64,000 nucleotides of DNA from Aphrophora alni (taxonomy: Eukaryota > Arthropoda > Insecta > Hemiptera > Aphrophoridae). The translations under genes were made by a program, and so were the position numbers. The notes under the pieces were generated by a model, which saw only the letters and a program-made list of their open reading frames with translations, was not told the DNA's origin and made no database searches. The DNA lies in NCBI GenBank assembly GCA_963513935.1, contig OY740768.1:33292216-33356215 (forward strand), read 5' to 3'. Below, piece by piece: positions 48,536 through 60,829 of this stretch; position 1 is the stretch's first letter, and each line of letters starts with the position of its first letter.

Positions 48536-49599
48536 AGATATCGATTGAGGTTACGTGCAAGTTCTAACCTCTCCAGAATATAAATAAGGTAGGATTTTTT
48601 CTAGAAAAATAAATAAAGTTTTTAACGAAATTACTGTAAACAAAGTTTTTAACGAAAATATCTATTGTACTATCTCTAAAATAATTACTTAGAGAGAAAA
48701 TATTTCTTTATAATTACATATATGCCATGAAATCAGACTCCTAAACAAAGAATATATCACATTATGATGTTTAATTGAATCATCTCAAGAGGTAACAATA
48801 TTTACAATGAAGAATCATCCTATCAATAGATATTTATTTTTTATAATAGGTCTAATATTTAAAAAAAATTATAACGATGACTAATAAACAGAAATAAACG
48901 CTTAAAAAAAACTAAATCCAATTGTACTCCGTTGTTTCTTTGACAAGCTGTTATAACGAAGTAATTGAAGAGAAAAAACAAACATTTGTATCGGAAAAGC
49001 ACTGTTTGTAGAAGATTACAAGGCGTGACGGAATGGAAGATATTTTGATGCAGCATAAAATGTGTGCCCAGAGCTTTAACTTTAAAAAAAAGAAGGCGGG
49101 AAGATGTCATCTACGGAGATTGTGAAAGCAAAGTTTTTTATTTACAAAAGTTAGCTGTTGAAAAATAGATGAAATATGTTCATAAATACTTTTCCTTCGC
49201 AAACTTCCATTGGGATTAAAATGTCTTTGAAACAAAAGAGTTATGAAATAGTAACAATCGTCTTTTCTTTGGGAATTTACTTTTTAAAAACTGTCAACAG
49301 ACGTAACTGGTTCTGTGAAAAATGCCTCCCGACTTTTACTGTTACTATAGTCGTTCATATTAATGAACTGAATTGAATTTGTTTAATGGTTTAGTATTTA
49401 ATCAGTTGAAACTTCAGTAAATATATTTATTGTGTCAACTTCTATTCTCGGTATTATAATCTGTTATTACTTTTACTCTCTCAATATACGGAGTATAGAT
49501 CATACGTTTTAATTTTTGGGGTGAGGTTAAGCCTAATCAGTACTCCCTTCCACATGAACTCAAAACACAAATTATATTATGGGTTACGTATTGAGGCTT
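48536..49599. other. Spacer between the inverted arms, no gene seen
   Basis: About 1.06 kb of AT-rich DNA. Short frames (48859-49110 minus, 49176-49376 plus) have no motif. Confidence 0.45.
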
Positions 49600-50640
49600 T
49601 TTGTTTATGTATACGATTTAAGTCCTTTGAGGACAAAAAAAGTATTATTTAAAAAATAATATCTTTCGTTTATGTTGAGCTCTAAAAGTCAAACTCGTAA
49701 ACCAGTTGTAGTCAAATTTGATATGTTTTCACTTTTAACCAACCTTGGGAAGTTTTTAATAAAAATATCTGGATAATTTAATATTTTTTGTAGCTGTCAT
49801 AAAAGAAATAATAAGATTTTTTTCAAAATCTGTTCAAATTGATGAAATTTTGCTAAAGTAAAGTATGTAAGGATCCCACATAATCTGTTTTGGTAGCCAT
49901 CACTACATAAATGTTGCTACGTAACTTACAGATAACAAGTCAAAATATCAGTTGGTGTAAAGGACGTAATTTATCAAATCGGCCTTTCGGAGTTCATTCA
50001 AATTTTATTGAAATGTGAAAGTTAATGATCCAAAAAGTAATAATTCGTTTTCACTTTCTTAAATGTTAACTACCCAACGACATTTTTGTTAATGAATAGT
50101 TTGGTTGGTTTTCTATAGGTATTGGGTAAATTTGAACAAAGTTCTTGTACAGTTTATTTTAATTGTTTTATATAATGTATTTTCCAATAAGGTAATGTTT
50201 AAAATTAAGGTCAAACTTTTTAGTTATTCTTATCCAATTAATGAGTTCAGTAAGTCTATTCAACGATGAACACATATTGATTTGAATAAATAAAGAATAT
50301 TGAATAGTGCATTTCTCCTCCTACGTCTATAATGAGAAAGAATAAATAGTAATCAACTTGGTATGTTTAGTCAATAAGTAAGTAATTTATTTTCCACAGA
50401 CATCTTATGTTTTAGTTTTATGTTAGAAACAAAAAATTGTAATAATATCCAATAAATTTAAATATTAATCAATACGTTCTTATGGAAAATGTAGGTCACG
50501 TTAGTTTTATACGTTTAGGTTGACCTTCAATGTGATTTGACAAAGTTAAAAACTTTTAGCAAGTAAATAAAACTGTGCATTTACATTATCTGTTTTGAAA
50601 TATTGCAAAATGTTTGTTGTAATTACGCATTTAAATTTGG
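49600..50640 (+). repeat. Family A copy, right arm of a 1-kb inverted repeat
   Basis: Inverse partner of 47445-48535. It contains the block 'tcgttttcactttcttaaat' (50047-50066), also seen at the window start and near 61360, and 'atgaatagtttggttgg' near 50090. The two arms differ by small indels and substitutions, so they are probably two independent insertions or an old duplication rather than a fresh palindrome. Confidence 0.8.
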
Positions 50641-51119
50641 TTTTTACTCGGCTTTAGGGAAGAGTGAGTGAGAAATTTTGTGTACCGTTTGATTTAACAT
50701 TTCGTACTAAAATCTATTATCCAGGCGACTGACCTAATTAATAACAGGTTATTTTAAAATACTTAAGAGAAAAAGAAACAAAAACTGTCAATAGTTAAAA
50801 CTATTTTATCGGAATAGTTTACGTTAGTATCAAATAGTCTTTGCGTTACACACACTTCTGCTTTATAATTGCTGTAAGTGAATCACAGTCAATAACAGCT
50901 CATTGACTCGTAATAGGTTAATTATATCACTTCAAAACTCTAAGACGGTGTCTGACTGTTAAAATATTGATTGCATTTTATCACTTTTTTATTTGTCTGA
51001 GTTTGCCTTTGTTATACATTCTTTCTTCCTTTGACGTTTTTATGTTTGCTTATATTAGTGATGTGTCGTGTGTTTGTTTATTCTCTGTTTTATTCTAAAA
51101 TGTCTCCAACTCTCTTTTT

Positions 51120-53190
51120 CAATCTAATTTTCTAATATTCGCTTCTTTAACTATGAAAAGGATGGATTAGACAGCATTGCCAACTTAGTAAAAACAATAC
51201 TAAGTTCTAAGAAAAACGTTTACGAAAAATGTGAGAACGTCTTCACGGTCAGCGAGAAATGTCATGAATTAGTTATTAAAGCTAAAAGGAGTGTGTCTTT
51301 TCAAGTATGAATTTAATTAGTTTTTGTTATATACTCATTCAATATAATTTTCTTTAGATATTTTGTATTTTAAGTTTATAAATCAACTCTGTAAAGAGTG
51401 ATATTTGTCCTCCTTTTATTTTAAAAATATGCAATTTACTGTTTAAACAGATCCACTACTTTTCTAAAGTTAACAATTTTTTGTAGAGTTAGTGAATATG
51501 GAAAGTGTGGAATAGACATCATGTTGTTTCAACGACTTAGTTAAAAATCATTCTATAAACTACTAAACACGCTCGTAGTTGGACAAATATCTTGAATTAT
51601 TGATTTAAACCCAAGAAAGGTTTTGTTTGATATGAAGTTTTAGTGATTTTATAAAACATAACTTTCTAGTAGGTTTAGATATTTCATTTTTTTATACTGA
51701 TATTATTAGTTAATACAATCTAAACATTAATAAATATGTAAAAATATAACTTATACGCTTATATCAAAGTATAATTAAAAAAAGACAATTATATTTAATT
51801 AAAGGAAATAATAGCAAGAAGCAAATAAACATATTCTCACATAAAAATAAATTCACTTTGACTTAGGAAAACATTTTTTAGTTGAAAATTTTGCCGAACA
51901 AATTAAATTATAAACCTGCATGCTTTTCCTTGTGAAAGCACAATTTTTTAGTTTAGTTTTTGTTTAATTGACCTTTTCATTTGAAGTTTTTATTATTACT
52001 CCACTGTCATTAGTATCTAGAATGTAATTATGTTTAAGTTAGTAGTCCAAGTATAGTATTAGTAGTTTTGAAACAAAGAACTATTATTGTGTACTATTAA
52101 AGTTCGATAAGTCACTAAGACGGAGGATTGATTTAAGGAATTGAAACATAACAGCTGACTGCTTTTTCCTTATGATTGCCTAAACGACATTTTTTAAGTT
52201 TAAAAAATTATCTTTAATATATTTTATGAATTGTTTTTAATTAATGTTTTTAAAACATTATTCCACCATTATGCCTATATAAAATCTAATTATTTCAAGT
52301 CATTCGTCAAAAGTATAGTACTAATAGTTAGAGAACTAATTATTTTGCATATGTTTGTTTTAGTGTACCCCACTGTTCAAGTAAAAGAACTGATTAAGAT
52401 GAAGGATTATGCATTTCGTTGTTTGAAGAGATAAATATTGTATCTACTTTTCTAAAGTTCGCATATTTTTGTGCAGAATTAGTCGATATTAAAGGAGTGA
52501 AGAAGCATGGCCAACTTAATAAAAAATAATACCACGTTCAAGAAAAAAAACATCTCCTATAAAACACTCCCACTTTAAAGGAATATCTCGAATTAGTGAT
52601 TAAATACAAAGAAGGGTTTTGTTTGATGACAAATTCGGTGATGTTATACAACATAAGCATATTCACCCCTCTAGTTTGTAAGGACATTTTATATTTTTAA
52701 ATTGTCATTATTTAACACAATTTTATTTATAAAAATATACAATAAATTTATGAGTTACTAAATATATATTTTCACATTCCAGGTCCTAAAGAAAGTATTT
52801 AATTAATGCAAATTAATCACAATAACAAGACACAAATAAAGACGTTTGAAAATTAAAATAAGTTCACTTTAACTTAAGAAAACATTTTTTAGTTGGATTT
52901 TTTGCCGAGAAAATTAAACACAACAGCTGCATGATTTCCTTGTGGATGCCTATAGGATATATTTTCTGTTTTGTTTTTGTTTAATTATTATCTTTGATGG
53001 CCGTTTTTAATTGAAGATTTTTTATTACCCATCAATATTAGTTGCTAAATAGAATGAAATTATGTTTAAGTCAATTGTCAAAACTGTAGAACCAATAGTT
53101 TTTGAAATAGAGAAATAATTAATTTGTGTATGAATGTACTTGTGTACTGTTAAAGTTCAAGTGATTAAGACTAAAGAATTATCGTGTGAA
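51120..53190 (+). repeat. Nested tandem duplications (X and Y cassettes)
   Basis: Two cassette types recur in the order X1 X2 Y1 Y2 X3 Y3. X copies (about 51140-51400, 51460-51730, 52440-52770) share 'gccaacttagtaaaaa' / 'gccaacttaataaaaa' and, in X2 and X3, 'ggttttgtttgat'. Y copies (about 51850-52120, 52145-52430, 52855-53180) share 'ttcacttt', 'ttaggaaaacattttttag' / 'ttaagaaaacattttttag' and 'attatgtttaagt'. X2 to X3 and Y1 to Y3 are both about 1 kb apart, so a unit of about 1 kb was duplicated after smaller duplications. The copies are well diverged. Confidence 0.6.
51161..51304 (+). CDS. Candidate internal exon (48 codons), product unknown
   Basis: In cassette X1 a 144-nt stretch is open in phase 0 to 0. 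It begins DGLDSIANLVKTILSSKKNV, then YEKCENVFTVSEKCHELVIK, and ends in AKRSVSFQ. It is bounded upstream by AG (51159-51160) behind a pyrimidine-rich tract (about 51105-51150), although the last 15 nt before the AG are purine-rich. Downstream lies a good donor (CAA|GTATGA at 51305). The peptide has the balanced charged/hydrophobic pattern of a helical protein, with two cysteines about ten residues apart, unlike the Lys/Asn/Phe-rich shadows around it. The homologous X2 and X3 cassettes have lost the frame. No family was recognised. It could be a real exon, an exon of a dead tandem gene array, or chance. Confidence 0.3.
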
Positions 53191-54498
53191 TAAATACAAA
53201 TTTTATCATTGAACATTTATAGAGTAAAATCGAAAATAGTTTGATTTTTTAATTTTTCTTAATGAAACGATCATTTTAAGCTTCAACTTATGCAGTTTCT
53301 GTGGCAATTAACGGGTTCTTTGTATTGAGTTTCCATTAATAACACTCTCACTCCATTCATATTTGACCTCTTAAGGAATTTCATAAACATTTAACGAGTT
53401 CCAACTGAAGCAGAGGACGTGCAAGTTGAATTTTGTGTTACTACTGAAAATTACACAACGACGGATGGTTTAAAGCCTGGTCGTTAAGGTTTTACAACCG
53501 CAGCTTTCTTTCCTCTTGGAAAAAGAACTTTTACCCGATTATTTTAATGACTTTATAAATTGATCAGTTACAGTCCACAGAGCACTGAGACTTTTGTAAT
53601 ATGAAATAAAACTTAAGTTCTCATTGAAGGATGGCAGATACACAAACTGTCTCTAAAAGGTGTATTACAGCATGTAAATCAGACAATGTTTAACAATACA
53701 AGTATGAGTTGAGAGATAAAGGAATATTATGGTTGTTAAAACAAAACAAAGGTTATGGACTCGTGTTTGGAAAAACCTCTTAGCTAGATATTAGCTTGAA
53801 CGTTTCTAACAAAAAAGTTCAAAAAAATGTAATAAAAAAAATTATTACGCTCTTCAAACATTCAAAATATATGTGTATATATACATAAATAATTATAATG
53901 ATATGTATACTATACTAGTCGTTTTAATTTAAAAAAAAAATCAAATAACATATTATTTCACAAAATTTCCCGATATTTTTTTTTTTCCATTTCAAATATT
54001 TTATTAATAAATAATTAACAATATTTATTTCAGATATGAATAACAGAAAATTAAATATTTAATAAAATATACTTTGCATAATGTAAACGCAGAAATAAAA
54101 AATAAAAAAGCTCATTTCATATACACCTTCTCTTTTTGAACGACTAAGATGTTTTAAGCAAACTACAGTTCCCCTTCTATTAGTCCTTTTACTTGAGATA
54201 TTAGGCAGAGCAAATTAGCGCTTAGGGTGCAGTAAAGCCACAAAATAGTCAGCTTACCCGTCGAGCAGGAATGTTACCCTGATATATACAGTATTACGTT
54301 ACCCATATTCAGGCGCAACTTTGTTCCTAAGTACGATCTTATAGTTCATTCCATTAATGTTGGATTATGAAAATGTTCTCATTACTTTCTTCACATGTAT
54401 ATAAATTGTTTTGTTATGTAATATGAAATGAAAAAGGTTTCTACGCGTCAATTATTACGTTATTATAACCATACCCAACAATCGTTAAATGTCCCAGT
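53191..54498. other. No gene seen
   Basis: AT-rich. 54120-54350 is slightly GC-richer, without recognised content. Confidence 0.4.
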
Positions 54499-54540
54499 GG
54501 ACTACCGGTTTCAACCGATAGTTGATCATCTTCAGGTCCC
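54499..54540 (-). other. Conserved retroelement-end motif, hammerhead-like
   Basis: On the minus strand: GGGAC (54540-54536), CTGAAGATGATC, nine further bases, GAAA, the palindrome CCGG, TA, and GTCC (54502-54499). GGAC and GTCC are complementary. The block lies about 430 bp downstream of the Penelope-like reading frame on the same strand, and similar 'gaagatga ... gaaac' blocks are found elsewhere in the window. The core has CTGAAGATGA where an active hammerhead needs CTGATGA, so catalysis is not expected. Confidence 0.35.
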
Positions 54541-54966
54541 TCACTTCACTCTTCTTTTTTCTTTTTTTTAGTCATAAAATATTGAATTTCGTTTTGAAAT
54601 TTTGATTTGTATTATTTTGTTTGTTATTATAATACATAACATGTAAAAAAACACAATAACATTTTTGAATAAATAACACTGGGTACACACAATACAAATT
54701 GCGCACATTTAGTTCAGTATTAATTTTACGTTAACAATCTGGACGTAGTTCCATGTTTAAAGTTAACCGGTAACTGATATCTCTGGTTGCTATCAAGCAG
54801 TATTGACCCTTCCCGCTTGTATTGTCGTGTTGTACAATTCGTTTAATGAGAAATTTAATTTATTATTTGAGTAGATTTTGGGCATCACACTGGTGGCGGC
54901 ATGTGCTTCCAGAGATGAGGGTAAAATGCTCTTCTTCCAAATGTGATGGATATTTAAATTCTTTTT

Positions 54967-55790
54967 TTATTTAGGTATACTAAAGGTCACAATCCAAAAA
55001 TAGTGACCTCTAAAGAGGTGTTTCCAAAAATAATGCTTATATCCGTTTATACTCGGTTTCGGTAAGTGTTCCTTGAACCGTTTAGCAAATTGCCGTCCTG
55101 TCTGGCCGATATAAAATTTAACACAATCTCTGCAAGTCAACTCATAAACACCTGACATGTTAGTTTTACCTATTTGATTGAGTTTTCAGGTTTCAGTAAT
55201 GTTATGAATTTATTGGAAGTTTTATATGCTGGGATAATATGATGTTTGCTTAGTTCTTTTTTTACATGAAACTCGTGCCTACATCCAAATTCAATTGATA
55301 CGTATTTCTGCATATTCTCTGTCTGAATTCTTGGATTTGTAAACATATTGTTTTCTTCAATATGCATTTATCAACGAATTTTGTTTTGTAACCGTTAGCT
55401 ATTGCGATGTATTTCATTATTTTCTCTATTGTAATTTTCTGGAGATAGAGAGAAATTTAGCAGTCTATGAATCAGGCATTTGTAAAGCAGACATTTTTTC
55501 TGAATATGGATGGATAGATGGTTAGAAGAAGCGTGAATAGTTTGATCGATTGTTTTTGGTTTTCTGTATATGTTGAACTTGTGAATTCCGTTGTCTTTAA
55601 GTATGATTATATCTATGAAATATATGGAGTTGTTTATTTCATTTTCTAGTGTGAACTTGGTATTGTAGGTAACATTGTTAAGGTAATTCCTCATGACTTC
55701 CAGTTGACTTGTGGTACAGTTAAAAAAACTTAGAGTTTCGTCTACATATCTGAAATAACATTCAATTTTGTTTCTATGTTTCTTTTACCA

Positions 55791-55834
<44 letters not shown>

Positions 55835-56045
55835 CTATATATATATACATATATGTTTCCTCGTAATAATTAATGTAAATCTCAGCTAAGATACTTGAAA
55901 GTGGTGAACCCATAGCTAGTCCATCAGTTTGGTTGTAGTAACTTCCGTTGAAGTTAAGTATTTCTGTTGCAACACAATGTTCAGTAATGGAATGAGTTCA
56001 TTGAGAGCATTGGAGTAGAGTTTGGAATATTTTCAATGAATCAAC
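54967..56045 (-). pseudogene. Penelope-like retroelement: RT end and GIY-YIG domain
   Basis: The minus strand, from about 56045 downwards, encodes the C-terminal half of a Penelope-like polyprotein in several frames. LIPLLNIVLQQKYL is followed, after a frameshift near 55965, by NFNGSYYNQTDGLAMGSPLS (QTDG..MGSPLS, a signature of these reverse transcriptases) and ILAEIYINYYEE. A TA repeat (55793-55855) then interrupts the frame. Next come YFRYVDETLSFFN (catalytic box at 55737-55748, with YVDE in place of YVDD), FIDIIILKDNGIHKFNIYRK, TIHASSNH, and the linker. Finally SGVYELTCRDCVKFYIGQTG and RQFAKRFKEH (55064-55158) form the GIY-YIG endonuclease with the CxxC typical of the group. Stops and at least three frameshifts, the replaced catalytic Asp and the missing 5' half show a dead, 5'-truncated copy. 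The element's normal role is retrotransposition. Confidence 0.88.
55793..55855. repeat. (AT)n microsatellite inside the Penelope-like relic
   Basis: Pure AT run 55793-55832, then an imperfect continuation to 55855. It separates the MGSPLS and YVDE regions of the reverse transcriptase, where the intact family has coding sequence. Confidence 0.95.
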
Positions 56046-56488
56046 ATGTTAACGAGCATGTTCAACTTTAAGTTATCTACTTAAAAATATAAAATTCATT
56101 ACAAAGTAAAGCGGATTAAATAAACAACCTTGTTCAAACTCTCTCGTTCTTAATCAATTATATACTTCAGTGCCTGATTAGGTAGCACTGCTCTATTACT
56201 GGGGTCCTTGTTGTTGAAATTCGTTGAATACTTAATGGCAATAATTAATTTAGAACTAACTTTGATAACATAAATAGGTCGTGGACTGTTCTGTTACCGA
56301 TAACATTCAAACTGATACTGGTGGGAAGATAACAACTATAGTTTGGTTTCGGAAATTTAGAGGATATTCAATAAACGCTGGTCAAAATATTTTCCACCTT
56401 TCACAAAATCAATTTTGTTTTTTCATAGGAAAATATTTTCAAAAAATCCAGTTACTGTCAGTATTAATTACGTGTGGTCTGTAGCCAA
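56046..56488. other. No gene seen
   Basis: No upstream part of the Penelope-like polymerase could be recognised on the minus strand here, so the copy ends near 56045. The plus-strand frame at 56281-56484 has no motif. Confidence 0.45.
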
Positions 56489-56575
56489 AAATCTCTGCGC
56501 CAAAAGTTTTGTAATTATTTTTGAGAAATAATTACAATAATCTCTGCGCCAATAATCTCAGAGAAATTATTGTCA
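56489..56575. repeat. Two adjacent hairpins with a repeated 13-mer
   Basis: Hairpin 1: perfect 12-bp arms 56509-56520 and 56526-56537 around a 5-nt loop. Hairpin 2: 56535-56547 pairs with about 56559-56572 with a two-base bulge. 'aatctctgcgcca' occurs at 56490-56502 and 56539-56551. The local structure is dense for ordinary AT-rich DNA, though AT richness makes the stems weak. Confidence 0.7.
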
Positions 56576-59500
56576 ACGACTTAACAGACAAATAATTTTA
56601 ATGAACACATTTTGACCTGTTGTGAATCTATAAAATAATAATGGTTCTGAAAATTCATCATCATTTAATTTTTAAATTTTAATAAAATGATATAAGAAAT
56701 TTAACGGTTTCTAAGCAGAAAAAAAACTTTCTGACACACTTAAATGAAAAACCAAATTTAGCAAACGAAGTTAGCCTACTTGTCGCTTTCACCCCGAAGA
56801 TACAAGTTTTTTCATTATTGGTCAAAAATAAAAATCAGTCATAAATGTCGACGTAATTCGACCAAATTCCCAATAAATCAAGAATCTTTATGAAACCCAA
56901 AGTTCCAAACTCACTAAAATTACAGTTTACAGTTACGTGAATATATTTTATAAAATCAAAATAAATTCTTACTACCGTCGTTTTTATTTTGGTATTTTTT
57001 TTCAATCTACTCTCTAAGCTTAATTGTTAGATCAGGTTTTGAGAAAAAAGTAATTTTGTACTTCAGATTTATAAGGTTTTTTTTATTTAGGTTGTGAATA
57101 AAATGCCTCTAGTTATGACCAATATATGACTATATGCCAAATTTTATTAAAATAGGTCAATACGTTCTGGTTGTACAAACTACAAGTAGAGCCACATATA
57201 GATGAAGTTTATCTTAATAAAACCTTCTTGTTTTTTACTCTCGATGTCCCTTAAACGAATTTTTCAAGGAACAACTCCACTTCTACTTTAATATTACAGT
57301 TAATTCGGACATTTTCCATCCATCTAAGAACTATAAAAATAATATAAACGATTCTATATTATTCAAAAGCTTTAAAATCATAACATCTCAGAAATTGCAG
57401 ATTTTTATGAATTACAAAATAAAACACAACTACCCATACAAAATTGTGTTAATTTTTTTCCACAAAGAATATTTAATCAAAATCTGGAAAAACGACAAAG
57501 TGCAACACTGAAGATGTTTTAAAGTCAGAATAAATATTTTCATATTAATATAGTTTTGTGTAATGGATGTAAGGTTAATTGTAAAGGTGGCTTCATAGTG
57601 TTTGTGTGTTGTTCGTGCGTGCTCGTGCGCGCTCGTGCGTGCTCTTGCGTGCGTGTGTATGTATGTGTTAGCGGTCTAAGAGTTAATTCTATAAGTGGCT
57701 TTTATGTGTGTGTGTGCGTAAAATTATTATGTAAGTTAGAGAGTTGAATAATAAAAATGATGTCAGAAAATCCTTTCATAGCTTTTTTTTGTAATTAAAT
57801 CAAACCTCATTACAGGAAATTACCTTTTGTGACTTGCATTATAAGTAAATTGCTATTATTTCGGTGTTTGGGTGTATTATAATTTATTATTATTCAAAAA
57901 ATTTATTTTATGAACTAATATGATGAAAATGTATATAGGTATAAATATTTTTAAATTTTATTGTTATTATTTATATTATTTTTATTAATTTTTTAAATTT
58001 TTTTATTGTAGACTACAACTGTTATAAATTTTTTTTTATATATAGTAGAGGGCTTAAAAATATTGAACAAAATTTAGTCTATTCTATGTTTGACCCGTCA
58101 CTAAACATCCTTATATTACTAATATTTAAGAGAGTAAACGGAAATTTAAATGACTTTATAACATTTAACCTAATCGTCCTTTCACAATAATAACTCATTC
58201 GAATAGTCTTAACGGACGGTTAGGCTCATTACCTAACCGTATATTTTGAGTCGAGATAGTATATGAAATGTTTTCTAAACACAGCAATGAAATAGAGAGA
58301 AACATTGCTCAGATGTTGGAAATAGCAATTGAAGTAAATCGATAGATTGGAATAGCAGGAGTTTGATAAGAAGATGAAGTCCGTTATATAACTGCAGCTA
58401 CAAGACTCGTTGATTGAATGGAAGTAGAACGTAAAAAATATTCTTCCCTTTACACCTTCTTTGTCTCTTTATGTTCGATAGCATTTTGTGTACATAAGGT
58501 GTCAGTGTAAGGGTAAATCTTTTATTCAATTAATAGTTTTGAATTGAATGGATTTGTGTATTTCGGTAATTATCAAAGTACTATGTGAAAAGATAACGTT
58601 AAATTGTATAAGGATGAGGAGTTTTAATGCAATAGTTTACACAAAAATAAAAAAAATTAAGTATCATCTCAATAATTACGTATATAGCTTTTATTTATAT
58701 ACGTGTCTGCAGACCTTGACTAATTTTTGAAATATTGATAGGAAGAGTACTGTATATTTCAGTTAGTCTACTCTAAATTTTTATGTTTTTAAAAACGTCC
58801 CACTTCCCAGTTTGAAAAGATAGAGGGGACAAATAAAAAATGTTAAATGGCAATACCCATCTTATGCACCTTGTTTAATTTAAAAGGACTTATTAAAATA
58901 AGAGCAATAACGGAAACAAAATTACTCTCTGACAACCCCATTTAAAATGGCGGGAGCTTAAAGTCCTTAATTACTTTTTGTTTATGGAATTACCATACAT
59001 TACAAGTAAGTTTTAACATTAAATTAGTTTATTAATGCAAGTTCTAGTTAATAAGTACTGTAATAAAGTAGAAATAAAATGAACCCCATTTCAAGAAAAG
59101 CATTTAGTAATGTTGTGTCACTTATTTATAATCGTCTGTCAAAGTGTCAGATGGTACAGGGAGAACAATTTGAATATTTATATAAATTAGGTTAAATTTT
59201 AATAAAATTGTACTTTTTTCTTTATCGTATAAATAAACCTTCTAATAAATATATAAAAATAAATTTATTGAAAGATCACCCACTTGTTATTTATTATAAT
59301 TCCATAGCAATTTTTAAAAAAAGACATATTCAAACTCGTAGCTCAGTTTTATTTTGGATAAGGTGGCCATAAAGTCATTTTGTTTTCGCCATTCGCCTTG
59401 TCTTCATAAAACCTTAAAAATAATGTGTCAAAATGTGGGTGTTGCTATTTAAATTTATTGAAGTGCCACAACTCTCCAAGCTCAAAATTATAGGGGGAAT

Positions 59501-60829
59501 TATTTGAAAACTTTAAAAAAAGACACAATAACTAATACATGAAGTAATTTGAATGTATTTGCTCTTTGTCAATATACAAAATTATATGGGTGGCAGAACT
59601 TATTTTCATAAGTTTTTTATCATGTATATTTTTTATAAGTTAAAATTAAGCATGGAAGTACCAAAATACCAAAATTAATTCGTACCAAATAATTTTGTAT
59701 TTATTTATTTTATTTATTTTTTAAAATTATATTAGGCTAATTATATTCAAGTTTTATTTAAATTTTATATCATCTCATAAGTCAGCTCAATATTTATTTA
59801 AACAAATCATTAATGGAAAAACGGGTTAATAAACTTTTCTTTCTAAAAACTGTTGAGAGTGTCAAGTAAATAACTGTTATAAGATTATAATTTAGTTTAC
59901 CAACTACATTGTGCAAACCAACATAGTCAGTAAACTAGATAAAAATGTTTACGAGGACATCGAACACGCAAACACACGTAAATTCAATTCCAACCTCTTT
60001 AAACCGAGCAAAATTTTATTTTGTGGCACAGAAAAATAGTGAGTTTTCGTATAGCTGGATAGTGTAATAACCTTGGCCGTAAACTGGACGAAGTTACCTC
60101 TGAAAGCTCCAAACGTAAGCTATAAAAGGGAAAGTAACAATATGGTGGATGAACGTGCAGCTGAGTCTATTGAATATTGAACACTTTAACTCGACATCTG
60201 TATGTAGCTTTTACACAGGGGACGGAAGCAATATGCTTCGTCTGTTTTTATGTTTAGTATTTATTAAATAAAAATACAGTAACTCGTAATGAGGTACCGC
60301 GGGAGCTTTCATAGTATATTTTTGTTCGAATAAGTCTGTATTTACTGACTCTCACCACAAGCTGTTATATTTGCCCTCGAGTATAGTAGGCCTACTAAAA
60401 TAACAGGGGTTAAATTTGTCATTTTACTCTGTACATAAAGAGATATTTATTTAATGGCGAAAATAATTGTTGAGATTTCAATTCTGATTCTTCAACAAAT
60501 TAATATTATTATTACAAAATGTGTGTCTGTTTACCAGCAATAATTTCTCAAAAACAGCTTAACAGATTTTTATCTCTTCTTTTTGAACGTAGAATCAGAT
60601 GGTTTTACCTCTGAAAAATAAGATTAACTTAACTCAAAAATGTTTGAACACAAATTATATTTTCAACAATTGATTTCGTTAAACTGTTAAATTAATTGTG
60701 AATATATTCATTTTCCAGTCATATAGGGTTTAAAGTCAAGAAAAGAGTCTAGATATCAGTTTTAAAAATTCTTCCTTATAAATATAATAAATAAAATAAA
60801 TTATGTGATGGATTAAAAGTTTTATTTCG
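56576..60829. other. AT-rich DNA, no gene seen
   Basis: No recognised coding sequence. 57609-57665 is an alternating purine-pyrimidine tract ('cgtgcgtgctcgtgcgcgct' and on), a Z-DNA-prone run unlike its surroundings. It produces the Cys/Val/Arg-rich frame at 57556-57747, which is not a gene. 'ctataaaag' at about 60119 resembles a TATA box but no gene follows. Confidence 0.4.

Noticed and set aside
57556..57747. Cysteine-rich plus-strand frame, at first glance like a small secreted peptide
   Set aside because: The Cys/Val/Arg content comes from the GTGCGT-type simple repeat, with no signal peptide or cysteine framework.
60115..60160. TATA-box promoter (ctataaaag)
   Set aside because: No gene, initiator or open frame follows, and such a match is common in AT-rich DNA.
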